Under the pieces are notes generated by a model, which was given only the letters and a program-made list of their open reading frames with translations, did not search any database and had not been told where the DNA came from. A DNA stretch of 48,202 nt from an uncultured Verrucomicrobiota bacterium (GTDB lineage Bacteria > Verrucomicrobiota > Verrucomicrobiia > Limisphaerales > UBA9464): contig CAITXU010000120.1 in the NCBI GenBank assembly GCA_903896505.1, forward strand, positions 1 to 48,202, read 5' to 3'. The translations under genes were made by a program, and so were the position numbers. Shown piece after piece: positions 1-10,442 of this stretch (position 1 is its first letter; each line of letters opens with the position of its first letter).

Positions 1-210
1 CACCATCCAATCGACTGGCATTTGATTGATCTGCCCGGCACTTTTCATGGCAACGGAACCGGCATGGCCTTTGCCGATGGCCGCGCCGAAATGCATATCT
101 GGTCGGACCAGCGGACCGCCGCAGCCAGTCATCCGTTTCAAGTCATGAGCTCCAATCAGGACCTGAACTGGCTGGACTTACATAGCTCGGCTCCTCCAGA
201 AAACCACTAG
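1..210 (+). CDS. H-X9-DG type pseudopilin-like protein, C-terminal end (partial)
   Basis: This is the 3' end of a gene that begins before the window; the frame is open from base 1, so the TTG at 22 is not the true start. The visible 69 residues contain HGNGTGMAFADG, which fits the H-X9-DG motif that gives its name to the C-terminal domain of many prepilin-like proteins of Verrucomicrobia and Planctomycetes. Such proteins normally carry an N-terminal prepilin cleavage/methylation segment, lie outside the cytoplasmic membrane and occur in dozens of copies per genome; their role is unsettled. The N-terminus is not visible, so the pilin segment is inferred. A run of polar residues follows the motif and the gene stops at TAG. 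Confidence 0.8.
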   Translation, partial: HHPIDWHLIDLPGTFHGNGTGMAFADGRAEMHIWSDQRTAAASHPFQVMSSNQDLNWLDLHSSAPPENH

Positions 211-303
211 TGCTTACCTGCGGGCCAGTAGCTGGGTTACATCTCATCAGCCCCTGAATCCGGGGCTGGTCAAATCGGTGTGTTTTCTGGTTTCCTTTTG
301 GCC

Positions 304-1215
304 ATGAAGCAATCGATAGGAGTAGTCGGAACGGGGCGTATGGGGGCTAACATGGCCCGACGGTTAAAAGACTGTGGCTATCCTGTCACCGTGGTTTTCG
401 ATGTTCGCCCCGAAGCGGCACAGGCCTTGGCCGTTGAGTTGGAGTGCCGCGCCGCAAAAACGCTGGAGGAAGTGAATTCCCTCGCGTCGGTTGTCCTAAC
501 CGTGGTCACAGATGACGCGGCGATGAACGGGATTTTTTCGGAAAGCGGTGACAGCCTCCTACGGGGAGCCCGGGACCATGTTTTCATCAATTGTGCAACG
601 GTCTCTCCAGCCATCCACCGGGAGATAGCGAATCGCGCTCAACAACAGGGGGCACACACCCTCGAGGCCTGCATGGCCTCAAGCATTACGCAGGCCCGAA
701 ACGGGACGCTTTATTTGATGATCGGGGGACCCTCCCCTGTTTTTGAGTCGGTCCGCATTCTCCTGTCCCATCTGAGCGATGATGGCAAACTCCTGCGTTA
801 TATCGGCCCCACCGGCACGGCAGCCCAGGTCAAGGCATTGGTGAACATGGTGATGAACATCAACACCGCCGGATTGGCTGAAGGGTTGGGCCTTGGTGCC
901 GCTCTGGGTCTGGACCTCACCCTGTTGCGTGAAGTCTTCGGCCAGACTGGTGCCCGGTCGGGCGTTTTACAAACCGATGGGGAGGATATGCAAAACAGGG
1001 CGCACGACTGCTATTTCAGCGCAGCTCACGCCGCCAAAGACAGCGGTATCGCTCTCCAACTTGCCAAAGAGGCAGGACTCCATCTTCCCTTGGCCAGTTC
1101 CACATTGGAACAATTCACCCGGATGGTCCAAGTGGGCCTGGGTGAGCTCGACAAGTCCGGAATTGCCGAACTGACTTTTCCAGGACGAGGACCGAAGTCC
1201 GGTTCAGGAGTTTAG
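304..1215 (+). CDS. NAD(P)-dependent beta-hydroxyacid dehydrogenase family oxidoreductase
   Basis: A 303-residue member of the 3-hydroxyisobutyrate dehydrogenase / tartronate semialdehyde reductase / GLYR family, cytoplasmic. The N-terminal Rossmann motif is GVVGTGRMGANMA (residues about 5-17). The catalytic lysine lies in VKALVNMVMN (about 178-187), and the helical C-terminal half carries the usual KDSGIALQLAKEAGLHLP. The substrate-binding loop is unusual: where family members have a Gly-rich segment before xxGTL, this protein has MASSITQARNGTL, so the substrate cannot be named. An in-frame GTG lies 24 bases upstream, but the ATG at 304 starts directly at the conserved sequence and gives the usual family length. 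It stands alone between a pseudopilin gene and a poorly coding stretch. Confidence 0.85.
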   Translation: MKQSIGVVGTGRMGANMARRLKDCGYPVTVVFDVRPEAAQALAVELECRAAKTLEEVNSLASVVLTVVTDDAAMNGIFSESGDSLLRGARDHVFINCATVSPAIHREIANRAQQQGAHTLEACMASSITQARNGTLYLMIGGPSPVFESVRILLSHLSDDGKLLRYIGPTGTAAQVKALVNMVMNINTAGLAEGLGLGAALGLDLTLLREVFGQTGARSGVLQTDGEDMQNRAHDCYFSAAHAAKDSGIALQLAKEAGLHLPLASSTLEQFTRMVQVGLGELDKSGIAELTFPGRGPKSGSGV

Positions 1216-1315
1216 GGGAAGACCGATTCGCTGAAGTCGTGTTGTCCCGGGAACAGCGTTATGGCTCCGCCTTCATAGCTGCGATCGGAACAATCATGAG
1301 CGCCGGGGGAGTGCG

Positions 1316-1534
1316 ATGAGCCTGCCTGATGCATATGCACTGGTTCGTCGTCATCTCTCTCAAGAAACGGACGAGAAAGCCGACGATAATTTGGCGATCT
1401 TTGCTTTGGTTGATGAAATGACGTTTGACGGTTTTTCGCTTTGGAAAGCCAAAGCTGCCACCAACCTTGCTTTTATTTTCGAACGGCGTTCTCGCGCCTG
1501 TGCGGATTGGAGTCTTCACGTGGCATTGGGATGA
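1316..1534 (+). CDS. Small hypothetical protein
   Basis: A 72-residue reading frame starting at ATG with a GGGGGAG stretch four bases upstream. The product is mixed acidic and hydrophobic, with no motif, signal peptide or membrane segment that I recognise. It has balanced codon use, but the surrounding 1216-1827 stretch otherwise looks non-coding and holds several short overlapping frames on both strands. It may be a real small gene or a remnant of a larger one; I lean only weakly to real. Confidence 0.3.
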   Translation: MSLPDAYALVRRHLSQETDEKADDNLAIFALVDEMTFDGFSLWKAKAATNLAFIFERRSRACADWSLHVALG

Positions 1535-1827
1535 CAACACAAGCTACTGGTCGAATCATTGAAAAATGGGACTCAAGACCAACTCTGGCAGGGTTGTTTC
1601 ACATGCGACGAAAAGCACATCAGCTTTGTTTTGAATCTCGCCACTGGAATAGTGCTGATCAGTTGAAATCCGTGAGATTGCTCTAGGCCAGCAGATTTTA
1701 TCGAACGACCATGAGACCATAGGGTCACCCATTGTTCCAATCGAAGCTCCGGGCTGCCTCATCCGTTTGCAGAGAAAGTAACGCGTCGATGATGGACTGA
1801 TCTCCTCAAGGAAGATTTCCGTCACGC
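1535..1827. other. Non-coding or decayed stretch
   Basis: No convincing gene is seen between the small frame ending at 1534 and the transposase remnant ending at 1828. Only short, mutually overlapping frames without recognisable products are present, and no clear repeat or terminator is visible. Confidence 0.4.
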
Positions 1828-2438
1828 CTATCCCACCTCACCTGACCCGCTTGAGACCGCTGCTGGCTCCACCCTCAAGTCCCTCAACCCAAAGATATCT
1901 GTCTCTGCGAGGAACTTAAATCTCCTCGCTCCATCCTTGCGCTTGGGTCCAAACCGTTGGCGATGGTCCTCAAATATCTGATTCACCCACCCCCGACTCC
2001 CAATCACCGCTCCATCGGTAAAGTACCTTACCCGACACCGAACATAGTCCCCCCATCCCAGTTTCCCCTTCTGCGCAAACACTTCCTTCACCTTCTCCGG
2101 TGATATCCCCGCCCGAATGGCCGGTCCATCGGTTCCCTGTACTCCCTCGGTAATCCCTTCGCCAAACACCCACAACCGGTACCGAGCCATCGACTCGGTC
2201 AGATTGCTTTCCTCCCGGTCACTTGGGTCGATGATGCCCCGAATCCCCTCCCTGGCTACCCGCAACCCCGCCACCGCCGCGGCATACCCGCTCCAGCGAT
2301 ACTCTTTGGGGTCTTCAGTCAAACGGGCTCGAATCGGATTGAGGTCGATGTATGCCGCCACCCGGGCCAGGGAATCCCTTGAACCCTCCACCAGCACGCT
2401 CTTGAAGCGTTCCTCCCACAAGGTGCCCTTGCGTCGAT
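1828..2438 (-). pseudogene. REP-associated tyrosine transposase (RAYT, IS200-like), 5'-truncated
   Basis: The reading frame encodes the C-terminal part of a Y1/TnpA-REP transposase. It opens with RRKGTLWEERFKSVLVEGS, followed by VAAYIDLNPIRARL and YRWSGY, which are hallmarks of the family. An in-frame TGA lies just ahead of this block, and the N-terminal part with the HUH metal-binding histidines is missing, so the gene cannot make an active nuclease. The first usable start would be TTG at 2421. The break falls next to a GACCTGTCCCTT motif (2450-2461) that recurs twice near 41.3 kb, which suggests that the motif is part of the element that this family mobilises. The long C-terminal tail is typical of verrucomicrobial RAYTs. 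Confidence 0.75.
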
Positions 2439-2445
2439 GTCAAAT

Positions 2446-2464
2446 AAATGACCTGTCCCTTTGT
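2446..2464. repeat. GACCTGTCCCTT REP-like motif, copy 1
   Basis: GACCTGTCCCTT sits directly upstream of the truncated transposase and is repeated exactly at 41287-41298 and 41455-41466. Adjacency to a RAYT remnant suggests a REP-like end sequence; this is inference. Confidence 0.5.
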
Positions 2465-2507
2465 ATGAAGATCCGTGGGCCGGAGCCATGGAGATAGATG
2501 GTGGGGA

Positions 2508-3749
<1,242 letters not shown>

Positions 3750-3846
3750 AAAAGAGGGTTTGATGATGGGGTTCTGGCCAATTCGGGGAAGGGCAAAATC
3801 GGACTTTAAAGCCAGGACTTTAGGTCAGCCCCGTGACACCAAGTCC

Positions 3847-4767
3847 TTAGGTCTCGGTCGATACGGATGGCACGGTGGCCCCGGTCGATGGTGCCAAGGC
3901 GGGTTCCACGTGGACCAGAACGCTGGAAATTTCGGGCATCCGTTCCCGAAGAAAATCTTCGACCGCATGTGCGATTTGATGAGCCTCCCGGACCCGCATC
4001 TCCGGATCGACGCTCACATGCATGTCCACCGTCAGGTTCCAGCCCATCCGGCGGGCGTGGCATTTGCCGACCGACTCGACTCCGTGGACCGTTTCCGCCA
4101 GTCGTTGAATCTGGTCCATCAACGCCGGATCGGGAGTTGTATCCATCAACTCCTTCAGTGCGGGCCTCAGGGCCATCCATCCGCTCCAGGCAATGATACC
4201 GGCCGCAACCAGGGCGGCGATTTCGTCGGCGATGGCATATCGCGGGCCGCCGACAAGGGATATGCCGATGCCGACGGCTGCCGCGAGGGAGGTAATGGCG
4301 TCGCTACGGTGATGCCATGCATCGGTCCTCACGACGAGGCTTCCGGTCTTCAGCGCCTCGCGCCGCACCAAGCGAAACAAGACTTCTTTGATGGCGATCA
4401 CAGCAATCAGCACAAAGAGCGTCCATCTGGCGGGAGCATCATGCCGGGTGAACAGCCCCTCGACGGAATGGATGGCAATCCCGGCTGCCGCTATCAGCAG
4501 CATTCCGGCGATGAGGGCCGACGTCAGCGGTTCAGCCTTGCCATGGCCGTAGGGGTGATCGGCATCCGGGGGCTTGGCGGCCACCAAGACTCCACGCCAT
4601 ACGATGAGCGAGGAGAAGAGGTCCGAAAATGATTCGACGGCATCGGCCACCAAGGCATGGGAATGGCCAAGAAGTCCTGCAGCCAACTTGCCAACTGCCA
4701 GAAAACCATTGATGACCAGACCGGCCAGAGTGATCCGGATTTGTCGTTGTGTTCTTGATCGTTCCAC
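3847..4767 (-). CDS. Cation diffusion facilitator (CDF) family transporter
   Basis: A 306-residue inner-membrane antiporter likely exporting Zn2+, Fe2+ or another divalent cation. Six hydrophobic segments occupy roughly residues 12-205. The first metal-site half is in VADAVESFSD (D42, E45, D49) and the second in WHHRSD (H152, H153, D156). E45 stands where E. coli FieF has Asp, a variation seen in many CDF proteins. HPYGHGKAEP (71-80) is the conserved loop after helix 2. The C-terminal 100 residues form the cytoplasmic dimerisation domain, with HVSVDPEMRVREAH and a terminal HVEP. Specificity cannot be read from the sequence. It lies 69 bases after purC and 97 before argG; the association with biosynthetic genes appears accidental. 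Confidence 0.9.
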   Translation of the reverse strand: MERSRTQRQIRITLAGLVINGFLAVGKLAAGLLGHSHALVADAVESFSDLFSSLIVWRGVLVAAKPPDADHPYGHGKAEPLTSALIAGMLLIAAAGIAIHSVEGLFTRHDAPARWTLFVLIAVIAIKEVLFRLVRREALKTGSLVVRTDAWHHRSDAITSLAAAVGIGISLVGGPRYAIADEIAALVAAGIIAWSGWMALRPALKELMDTTPDPALMDQIQRLAETVHGVESVGKCHARRMGWNLTVDMHVSVDPEMRVREAHQIAHAVEDFLRERMPEISSVLVHVEPALAPSTGATVPSVSTET

Positions 4768-4836
4768 GGGGTGGACGCTTCCGCCGGGTTGGGGTTGGGG
4801 AAACGGGCGAGGTCGGTTTTGCTTGAACGTTGGCGG

Positions 4837-5718
4837 CTACCCGACGGTCAGGCGTTTCAAGGCTTCCTCGTACCTTGTTTTCGTCTGGGCGATCACAGTC
4901 TCAGGCAATCGAGGTGCTGGAGGTTGCTTGTTCCAACCGCTATTTTCGAGGTAATCCCGCAGGTACTGCTTGTCGAAACTGGGAGTTGGCTGTCCCGGCA
5001 CCCATGCGTCAGCCGGCCAGAAGCGGGAGGAATCGGGGGTCAGTGCCTCGTCGATCAGGATCAATTTCCCATCCGCCCAGCCAAATTCAAACTTGGTGTC
5101 GGCGATCAACAGACCTCGGGTCCGGGCATAATCGCGCGCTGTCTGATAAAGCCGCAGGCTGAGATCGCGCACCGCGTGGGCGGTTTCAGAACCCACCCGG
5201 GAGCAGGCTTCGTCGAAAGAAATATTTTCATCGTGCCCAGACTCGGCCTTCGTTGCCGGGGTGAAGATGGGTTCTGGAAGCTCCGAGGCTTCCTGAAGTC
5301 CATCGGGAAGTCGAATGCCACACACCCGCCCGGACTGGCGGTACTCCTTCCAACCGGACCCCGCCAACCAGCCCCGGACGACGCATTCGATCGGAAGCGG
5401 TTCTGCTTTTCGGACAATCATGGAACGACCCCGGAGGATATCTGAGAAGGGTGCCAGCGATTCGGGCAGAGCATCACCAGGTCGGGCGATTCGGTGGTTG
5501 GGAAGCCACTGTTCAGTGCGGTCGAACCAAAAATGCGAAAGCGACGTGAGGATTCGGCCCTTTCCTGGAATTCCATCCGGCATCACACAGTCGAAGGCCG
5601 AAATCCGGTCGGTCGCCACGAGCAGCAGGGAAGTGCCGAGATCGAATAACTCGCGCACCTTGCCTGATTTCAGGTGGCGGATTCCCGGAAGTTGAAGGTC
5701 CAGCACTGGAGTTTCCAT
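4837..5718 (-). CDS. purC: Phosphoribosylaminoimidazole-succinocarboxamide synthase (SAICAR synthase)
   Basis: A 293-residue cytoplasmic enzyme that joins CAIR and aspartate using ATP in purine synthesis. The family signature SGKVRELFDLG opens the protein (about 18-28), followed by ATDRISAFDCVMPDGIPGKG. The block IECVVRGWLAGSGWKEYR and LLIADTKFEFGWADGKLILIDE with LTPDSSRFW form the substrate and metal site. Length fits the roughly 300-residue type with a C-terminal extension found in several phyla and yeast, rather than the 240-residue type. The ATG at 5718 lies 63 bases after the ArsR-methyltransferase gene on the same strand, so co-transcription is possible. Confidence 0.97.
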   Translation of the reverse strand: METPVLDLQLPGIRHLKSGKVRELFDLGTSLLLVATDRISAFDCVMPDGIPGKGRILTSLSHFWFDRTEQWLPNHRIARPGDALPESLAPFSDILRGRSMIVRKAEPLPIECVVRGWLAGSGWKEYRQSGRVCGIRLPDGLQEASELPEPIFTPATKAESGHDENISFDEACSRVGSETAHAVRDLSLRLYQTARDYARTRGLLIADTKFEFGWADGKLILIDEALTPDSSRFWPADAWVPGQPTPSFDKQYLRDYLENSGWNKQPPAPRLPETVIAQTKTRYEEALKRLTVG

Positions 5719-5781
5719 CGGGTGGGCAGCGTAACCAAACCCGCTCCGCGCTCCAATCGGGAATCGTCACGCGCCCCCGTT

Positions 5782-6711
5782 TCACCGGGTGGCGGTGGCG
5801 AGAAGGGTCTCAAACTGGGGTGGTTGTTCCTCCCGGGCCACCTGGATAATCTCAATGCCGGATAGCCCTGCTGCTTCCAGCCATCGCTGGAGTTCCGTTT
5901 CCGTAAATCCCAGCCAGCGATCCCCGTAGAGCTGGCGTGCCTGTTCAAACCCATGCCGGGCCAGGTCGAGGATGATGATGTTTCCCCCAGGTTTCAGAAG
6001 TCCTGCCGCCGCCACCACCGCCGCCGCCGGCGTTTCTGCGTGGTGTAACGCCTGGCTGAGAATGACGGTGTCGACGCTGCTAGGTTCGATAGGCGGCGCT
6101 TGAAGGTCACCCAACCGGAATTCCAGGTTTTTGATTCCGTTGTCGTGGGCTCTCCGGGTCCCGTAGGCGACCATCTTCTCTGAATTGTCGACGGCGATCA
6201 CCTTCTGACACCGACGCGCGAGCAGTTCCGCGAGCAACCCTTCGCCCGACCCCAAATCGGCCACCACCAACGGCGGAAGCAATCGCAACAATAAATGTCC
6301 AAACGATTGCCAGGATCGCCCTGGCCCATAGGTGCGGTCAAAGCGACCCGCCACCCGATTGAAGTACGCTGCTGCCTGGTCAGTGCGCAACGCCACGATC
6401 CGTTTGAGATTCAGCTGATCCTCTTCGTACTCTGGCAGTTCTCGTGCTCCGCGGATGGCCAGTTGCATAAATTCCCCTGCGGCCTGATTGGCAAGGGGAT
6501 TGAGCCGATAAAAGGACCGCTTTCCGTCCCGTCGGGCCACCACCAAAGCTGTTTCGCTCAACAAGCCCAGATGGGTGGAGATGCGGGACTGAGCCAACTT
6601 TGTGACCTCCTGCAGCTCGGCCACCGAGAGTTCCTCACGTTCCAAAAGAGCAACGATGCGGAGGCGGGTCGGATCGGCCAAAGCCCTTAACGAACGGAGG
6701 GTGTTACTCAT
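5782..6711 (-). CDS. ArsR-family regulator fused to a SAM-dependent methyltransferase domain (SahR-like)
   Basis: A 309-residue two-domain protein. Residues 1-90 form an ArsR winged helix ([14 protein letters not shown], then the recognition helix in [13 protein letters not shown]). Residues about 105-309 form a class I methyltransferase fold with motif [11 protein letters not shown] (149-158) and a post-motif ALHHAE (221-226). The ArsR part lacks the CxC metal site; the only cysteine is C168, so metal sensing is unlikely. The gene is divergent from metK-ahcY with a 103-base spacer. Known SahR regulators of Proteobacteria are ArsR proteins that sense S-adenosylhomocysteine and control these genes. 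I infer that this protein senses SAM or SAH through its methyltransferase fold and controls metK-ahcY, and possibly purC downstream. It could also be an active methyltransferase. Confidence 0.85.
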   Translation of the reverse strand: MSNTLRSLRALADPTRLRIVALLEREELSVAELQEVTKLAQSRISTHLGLLSETALVVARRDGKRSFYRLNPLANQAAGEFMQLAIRGARELPEYEEDQLNLKRIVALRTDQAAAYFNRVAGRFDRTYGPGRSWQSFGHLLLRLLPPLVVADLGSGEGLLAELLARRCQKVIAVDNSEKMVAYGTRRAHDNGIKNLEFRLGDLQAPPIEPSSVDTVILSQALHHAETPAAAVVAAAGLLKPGGNIIILDLARHGFEQARQLYGDRWLGFTETELQRWLEAAGLSGIEIIQVAREEQPPQFETLLATATR

Positions 6712-6739
6712 AAACCGCGAAAACCGGATTGACGACGCA

Positions 6740-6782
6740 CGTATTTCTTCATATCAACGCATCGCGATACGTCAATACGTTG
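6740..6782. promoter_or_regulatory. Candidate operator region between the ArsR-methyltransferase gene and metK
   Basis: The divergent spacer holds a perfect 8-bp palindrome ATCGCGAT (6761-6768), an outer TATC...GATA pair (6752-6755, 6766-6769) and a direct repeat of ATACGT (6767-6772, 6775-6780). Its position between a regulator and its likely targets makes it the natural operator candidate. No experimentally known motif was matched. Confidence 0.4.
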
Positions 6783-6814
6783 TTGTCATTGCGGTCGTTT
6801 TACCAATTCGATTC

Positions 6815-7987
6815 ATGAGCAAGCGCTTCATTTTTTCGTCGGAGTCCGTGGGCGAAGGCCATCCGGACAAGGTGTGTGACACCATTTCAGATGCCGTCCT
6901 GGACGCATGTCTGACGCAGGACAAGTACAGCCGGGTTGCCTGCGAGACCTACGCCAAGAGCAATGTGGTCGTGGTCGGCGGTGAAATCACCACCAAGGCC
7001 AAGTTGGATTTCGTCGCCATCACGCGGGCCGCCATTCGCGAAATCGGTTATGTTCACGACGACGACGTGTTCCATGCGGACAAGGTATTCGTCAACCTGC
7101 TGGTGACCCAGCAATCTCCGGACATCGCCCAGGGCGTGGATGCCAAGGCGGCGAAGGGAAAGAAAAAGGCCGAGCAGGGTGCAGGCGACCAAGGGTTGAT
7201 GTTTGGCTACGCCAGCGACGAGACGGAAGAATTGATGCCTTCTCCGGTCATGTTCGCCCATCGGTTGGGTCGTGAGCTGACCCGAATCCGCAAGAGCGGC
7301 AAGGCCAACTGGCTCCGTCCGGATGCCAAGTCACAAGTTTCCGTGGAATATGTGGACGACCGCCCGGTGCGGATCACCAACGCGGTGATTTCCACCCAGC
7401 ACACCGAAGCGGTGAGCCACAAGGAAATTGAGGAATTCTGCATTGAGAATGTCATCAAGAAGGTGCTGCCCAAGGAATTGCTCACCAAGGACACGGTTTA
7501 CCTGATCAATCCCACCGGTCGTTTCGTGATCGGCGGTCCCCAGGGTGACACCGGGTTGACCGGACGAAAGATCATCGTGGACAGCTACGGTGGCTGGGGT
7601 CGGCACGGCGGCGGTGCGTTCTCGGGCAAAGACCCTTCGAAGGTGGACCGCAGCGCGGCCTACATGGGCCGGTACGTGGCCAAGAACATTGTGGCGGCGG
7701 GCCTGGCCAAGCGGGCTGAAATTCAATTCGCCTACGCCATCGGATATCCCGACCCGGTCAGCGTGTTTGTGAATACCTTTGGCACCGGAAAGGTACCGGA
7801 CGAGGTCATCACCGAGGCGGTTGAAGAAGTCTTCAGCTTCAAGCCTGCGGACATCGTGACGCAGCTCAAGTTGCTGCGTCCCATTTACGGCCTGACGACC
7901 AATTACGGCCATTTTGGCAAGGACAACCCGGAATTGACCTGGGAAAAAACCGACAAGGTCAAGGCCTTGCAAAAGGCCGTGAAGTAA
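6815..7987 (+). CDS. metK: S-adenosylmethionine synthetase
   Basis: A 390-residue cytoplasmic enzyme that makes S-adenosylmethionine from methionine and ATP. The N-terminus [18 protein letters not shown] is the conserved opening; later come the [16 protein letters not shown] and [20 protein letters not shown] blocks and the ATP loop [19 protein letters not shown]. The frame is open further upstream, but the ATG at 6815 begins the conserved sequence and fits family length. The insertion KGKKKAEQG before GDQG is a little longer than in E. coli. It is followed 45 bases later by ahcY, so production of the methyl donor and removal of its product are co-expressed, with the divergent regulator upstream. 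Confidence 0.97.
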   Translation: MSKRFIFSSESVGEGHPDKVCDTISDAVLDACLTQDKYSRVACETYAKSNVVVVGGEITTKAKLDFVAITRAAIREIGYVHDDDVFHADKVFVNLLVTQQSPDIAQGVDAKAAKGKKKAEQGAGDQGLMFGYASDETEELMPSPVMFAHRLGRELTRIRKSGKANWLRPDAKSQVSVEYVDDRPVRITNAVISTQHTEAVSHKEIEEFCIENVIKKVLPKELLTKDTVYLINPTGRFVIGGPQGDTGLTGRKIIVDSYGGWGRHGGGAFSGKDPSKVDRSAAYMGRYVAKNIVAAGLAKRAEIQFAYAIGYPDPVSVFVNTFGTGKVPDEVITEAVEEVFSFKPADIVTQLKLLRPIYGLTTNYGHFGKDNPELTWEKTDKVKALQKAVK

Positions 7988-8032
7988 GTCTGGTCGCTGA
8001 GAGCAATCAAGAACGAAAAGTTTTTCAAGAGT

Positions 8033-9493
8033 ATGGCATCCACAAAAACGACAAAAAAAACCGCGGCAGCCGCGGTCGCTAAGACGGTCACCCCAGACTA
8101 CCACGTCAAGGACATCACCTTGGCCGATTGGGGTCGGAAGGAAATCGAGGTCGCCGAGCACGAGATGCCGGGCCTCATGTCGGTGCGTGAAAAGTACGCC
8201 CGCCAAAAGCCGTTGAAGGGCGTCCGGATCACCGGATCGCTGCACATGACCATTCAGACGGCGGTCTTGATTGAGACGCTGGTGGAACTCGGTGCGACGG
8301 TTCGTTGGGCGAGCTGCAACATTTTTTCGACCCAGGACCATGCGGCCTCAGCCATCGCCGCCGCTGGAGTCCCAGTGTTCGCCTGGAAAGGCGAAAATCT
8401 TGAAGAGTACTGGGAATGCACCCTGAAGGCTGTGACCTTCGGCAAGGATCAGGGTCCCCAATTGGTGGTGGACGACGGCGGCGATGTGACCCTGCTCATC
8501 CACAAGGGATACCAACTGGAAGAAGGCGACAAGTGGGTTGATTCCGCCTCGGGTTCCGAAGAGGAAGCCGTGATCAAGCGTTTGCTGAAGCGGGTGGCCA
8601 AGGAACGCCCTGGTTACTGGCACAAAGTGGTTAAAGATTGGAAGGGAGTTTCCGAAGAAACCACAACCGGGGTTCATCGCTTGTACCAGATGAAGGAAGT
8701 CGGGAAGTTGCTGGTTCCGGCCATCAACGTGAACGACTCGGTCACCAAGTCCAAGTTCGACAACCTCTACGGTTGCCGCGAGTCACTGTCGGACGGGTTG
8801 AAGCGGGCGACGGACGTCATGATTGCGGGCAAAGTGGCCGTGATCTGTGGTTACGGCGATGTCGGCAAAGGCAGCGCCCATTCCCTGCGGGGCTTTGGTG
8901 CCCGGGTGATTGTGACCGAAATCGATCCCATCAACGCCCTTCAGGCGGCGATGGAGGGATTTGAAGTCAACACCGTCGAGGACACCCTCGGCCTCGGGGA
9001 CATTTACGTCACAGCCACCGGCAACTGCGACATCATCACCCTGGAGCACATGCTCAAGATGAAGGACCAAGCCATCGTTTGTAACATTGGCCATTTCGAC
9101 AACGAAATTCAGGTCAGCCGTCTGGAGTCATATCCTGGAGTCAAGCGGGTCACCATCAAGCCCCAGTACGACAAGTACACATTCCCCGGCGGCAACAGCA
9201 TCTACATGTTGGCGGAGGGCCGTCTTGTCAATCTTGGATGTGCCACCGGGCATCCCAGCTTTGTCATGTCCACCTCGTTCACCAATCAGACGCTGGCACA
9301 GATCGACCTTTGGAAGAACCGTGACCAATATAAGCCTGAGGTCTATCGTCTTCCGAAACGCCTGGACGAAGAAGTCGCCCGGCTCCATTTGGAAAAGATT
9401 GGAGTCAAATTGACGCCGTTGAGCAAAGCGCAAGCCGACTATCTCGGAGTTCCGTTGGACGGTCCGTACAAGCCGGAACATTACCGGTACTGA
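8033..9493 (+). CDS. ahcY: Adenosylhomocysteinase
   Basis: A 486-residue cytoplasmic NAD-dependent hydrolase that splits S-adenosylhomocysteine to adenosine and homocysteine, relieving product inhibition of methyltransferases. Key blocks are [43 protein letters not shown], the NAD motif [20 protein letters not shown] and the C-terminal [12 protein letters not shown] with the conserved Lys and Tyr. The internal insertion of about 40 residues ([20 protein letters not shown] onward) is the long-type AhcY form. The first 20 residues are rich in Lys, Thr and Ala and look like a disordered tail specific to this protein. Transcription probably ends at the hairpin 9523-9562. Confidence 0.97.
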   Translation: MASTKTTKKTAAAAVAKTVTPDYHVKDITLADWGRKEIEVAEHEMPGLMSVREKYARQKPLKGVRITGSLHMTIQTAVLIETLVELGATVRWASCNIFSTQDHAASAIAAAGVPVFAWKGENLEEYWECTLKAVTFGKDQGPQLVVDDGGDVTLLIHKGYQLEEGDKWVDSASGSEEEAVIKRLLKRVAKERPGYWHKVVKDWKGVSEETTTGVHRLYQMKEVGKLLVPAINVNDSVTKSKFDNLYGCRESLSDGLKRATDVMIAGKVAVICGYGDVGKGSAHSLRGFGARVIVTEIDPINALQAAMEGFEVNTVEDTLGLGDIYVTATGNCDIITLEHMLKMKDQAIVCNIGHFDNEIQVSRLESYPGVKRVTIKPQYDKYTFPGGNSIYMLAEGRLVNLGCATGHPSFVMSTSFTNQTLAQIDLWKNRDQYKPEVYRLPKRLDEEVARLHLEKIGVKLTPLSKAQADYLGVPLDGPYKPEHYRY

Positions 9494-9522
9494 CGGCCCT
9501 CGCGGGTCGGTCTTTCCATCGC

Positions 9523-9562
9523 AAGACGTCGTTCGTGCCCGGCAGGAACGACGTCTTTTTTA
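9523..9562 (+). terminator. Intrinsic terminator after ahcY
   Basis: A perfect 12-bp inverted repeat (9523-9534 and 9546-9557) with an 11-base loop is followed by a run of T. It lies 29 bases after the ahcY stop and closes the metK-ahcY unit. Confidence 0.9.
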
Positions 9563-9674
9563 TTGTTTTGCCAGTTGCCAACTCAGATAATCCGAAAAGC
9601 GGGAGATTTTTATTGCTGGGGTGGTGGGCATCAGCACCAGCGTCGCGGTTGATGAATCCATTGCAGGGTTGATT

Positions 9675-10442
9675 ATGCGAATTTTAGTCGCCGAGGACAA
9701 TCGGGTGAACCGCGAGCTGCTCCACCACATCCTGGTGAAGTTGGGCCATACGGTCATTCTTGCCGAAGATGGGGAAGCCGCGGTGCGCGAGCACCGTCAG
9801 GTGCCGGCCGATATCATCCTGATGGATGTATGGATGCCCGTCATGGATGGACTGGCTGCGGCACGGCAGATACGCAAAATCGAGGAGGGTTCCGGACAGC
9901 GAGTTCCCATCATTGCCCTGACCGCCCACGCCATCAAAGGGGACCGTGAGGCGTGTCTGGAGGCGGGAATGGACGTCTACATGACAAAACCATTGCGACG
10001 AGAAAATCTCATCGAAACCATTACCCGGCTCGCCAGTCAGATTCCTTCGGAAATGCGTCAAAATGAACAGCCCGCGGTTGCCGAGTGGGAGGGGGTGGAT
10101 GCCGAGATTCTTCCGCGCCTGGGCAGAATGATGGTCGAGTCCTGCAGGGAATCCCTGGCCGCCCTCAAAATGTCCCACAGCCAGCGCGACTGGAAAGGAA
10201 TGGCGCGTACGGCTCATACCCTTCGCGGGAGTCTTGGTTTGTTTGGCGCTCGGAAATCGGCGGCAACGTTGTCGCGCCTGGAAAAATTGCTGACCGAAGG
10301 AGCCTACGAGTCGATTCACCCGATCCTCGATGAGCTTGAACAGGAGATGAAGGCAGTGACAACCGAAGTGACCCGTCGCTCACAAGCAGAGGTCGACACT
10401 ACTCCTGCCTCCAGCCCGCCCCAAAATGGAATCTCCTCCTAA
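9675..10442 (+). CDS. Response regulator receiver domain fused to HPt domain
   Basis: A 255-residue cytoplasmic signalling protein. The receiver domain fills residues 1-122 with acidic pocket EDN (7-9), phosphoacceptor D51 in DIILMDVWMPVMDG, T83 in ALTAHA and K105 in MTKPL. A second domain (about 140-230) is an HPt module with the phosphorylatable histidine H181 in TAHTLRGSLGLFG. There is no output domain, so it probably acts inside a phosphorelay or is the tail half of a split hybrid kinase. An upstream in-frame GTG exists at 9621, but MRILVAEDN at 9675 is the natural domain start. No kinase gene is adjacent, so it is an orphan. The stop overlaps the end of the convergent small gene. Confidence 0.88.
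   Translation: MRILVAEDNRVNRELLHHILVKLGHTVILAEDGEAAVREHRQVPADIILMDVWMPVMDGLAAARQIRKIEEGSGQRVPIIALTAHAIKGDREACLEAGMDVYMTKPLRRENLIETITRLASQIPSEMRQNEQPAVAEWEGVDAEILPRLGRMMVESCRESLAALKMSHSQRDWKGMARTAHTLRGSLGLFGARKSAATLSRLEKLLTEGAYESIHPILDELEQEMKAVTTEVTRRSQAEVDTTPASSPPQNGISS

Noticed and set aside
7331..8341. Minus-strand frame of 336 codons opposite metK and ahcY
   Set aside because: Crosses two conserved genes and has no motif.
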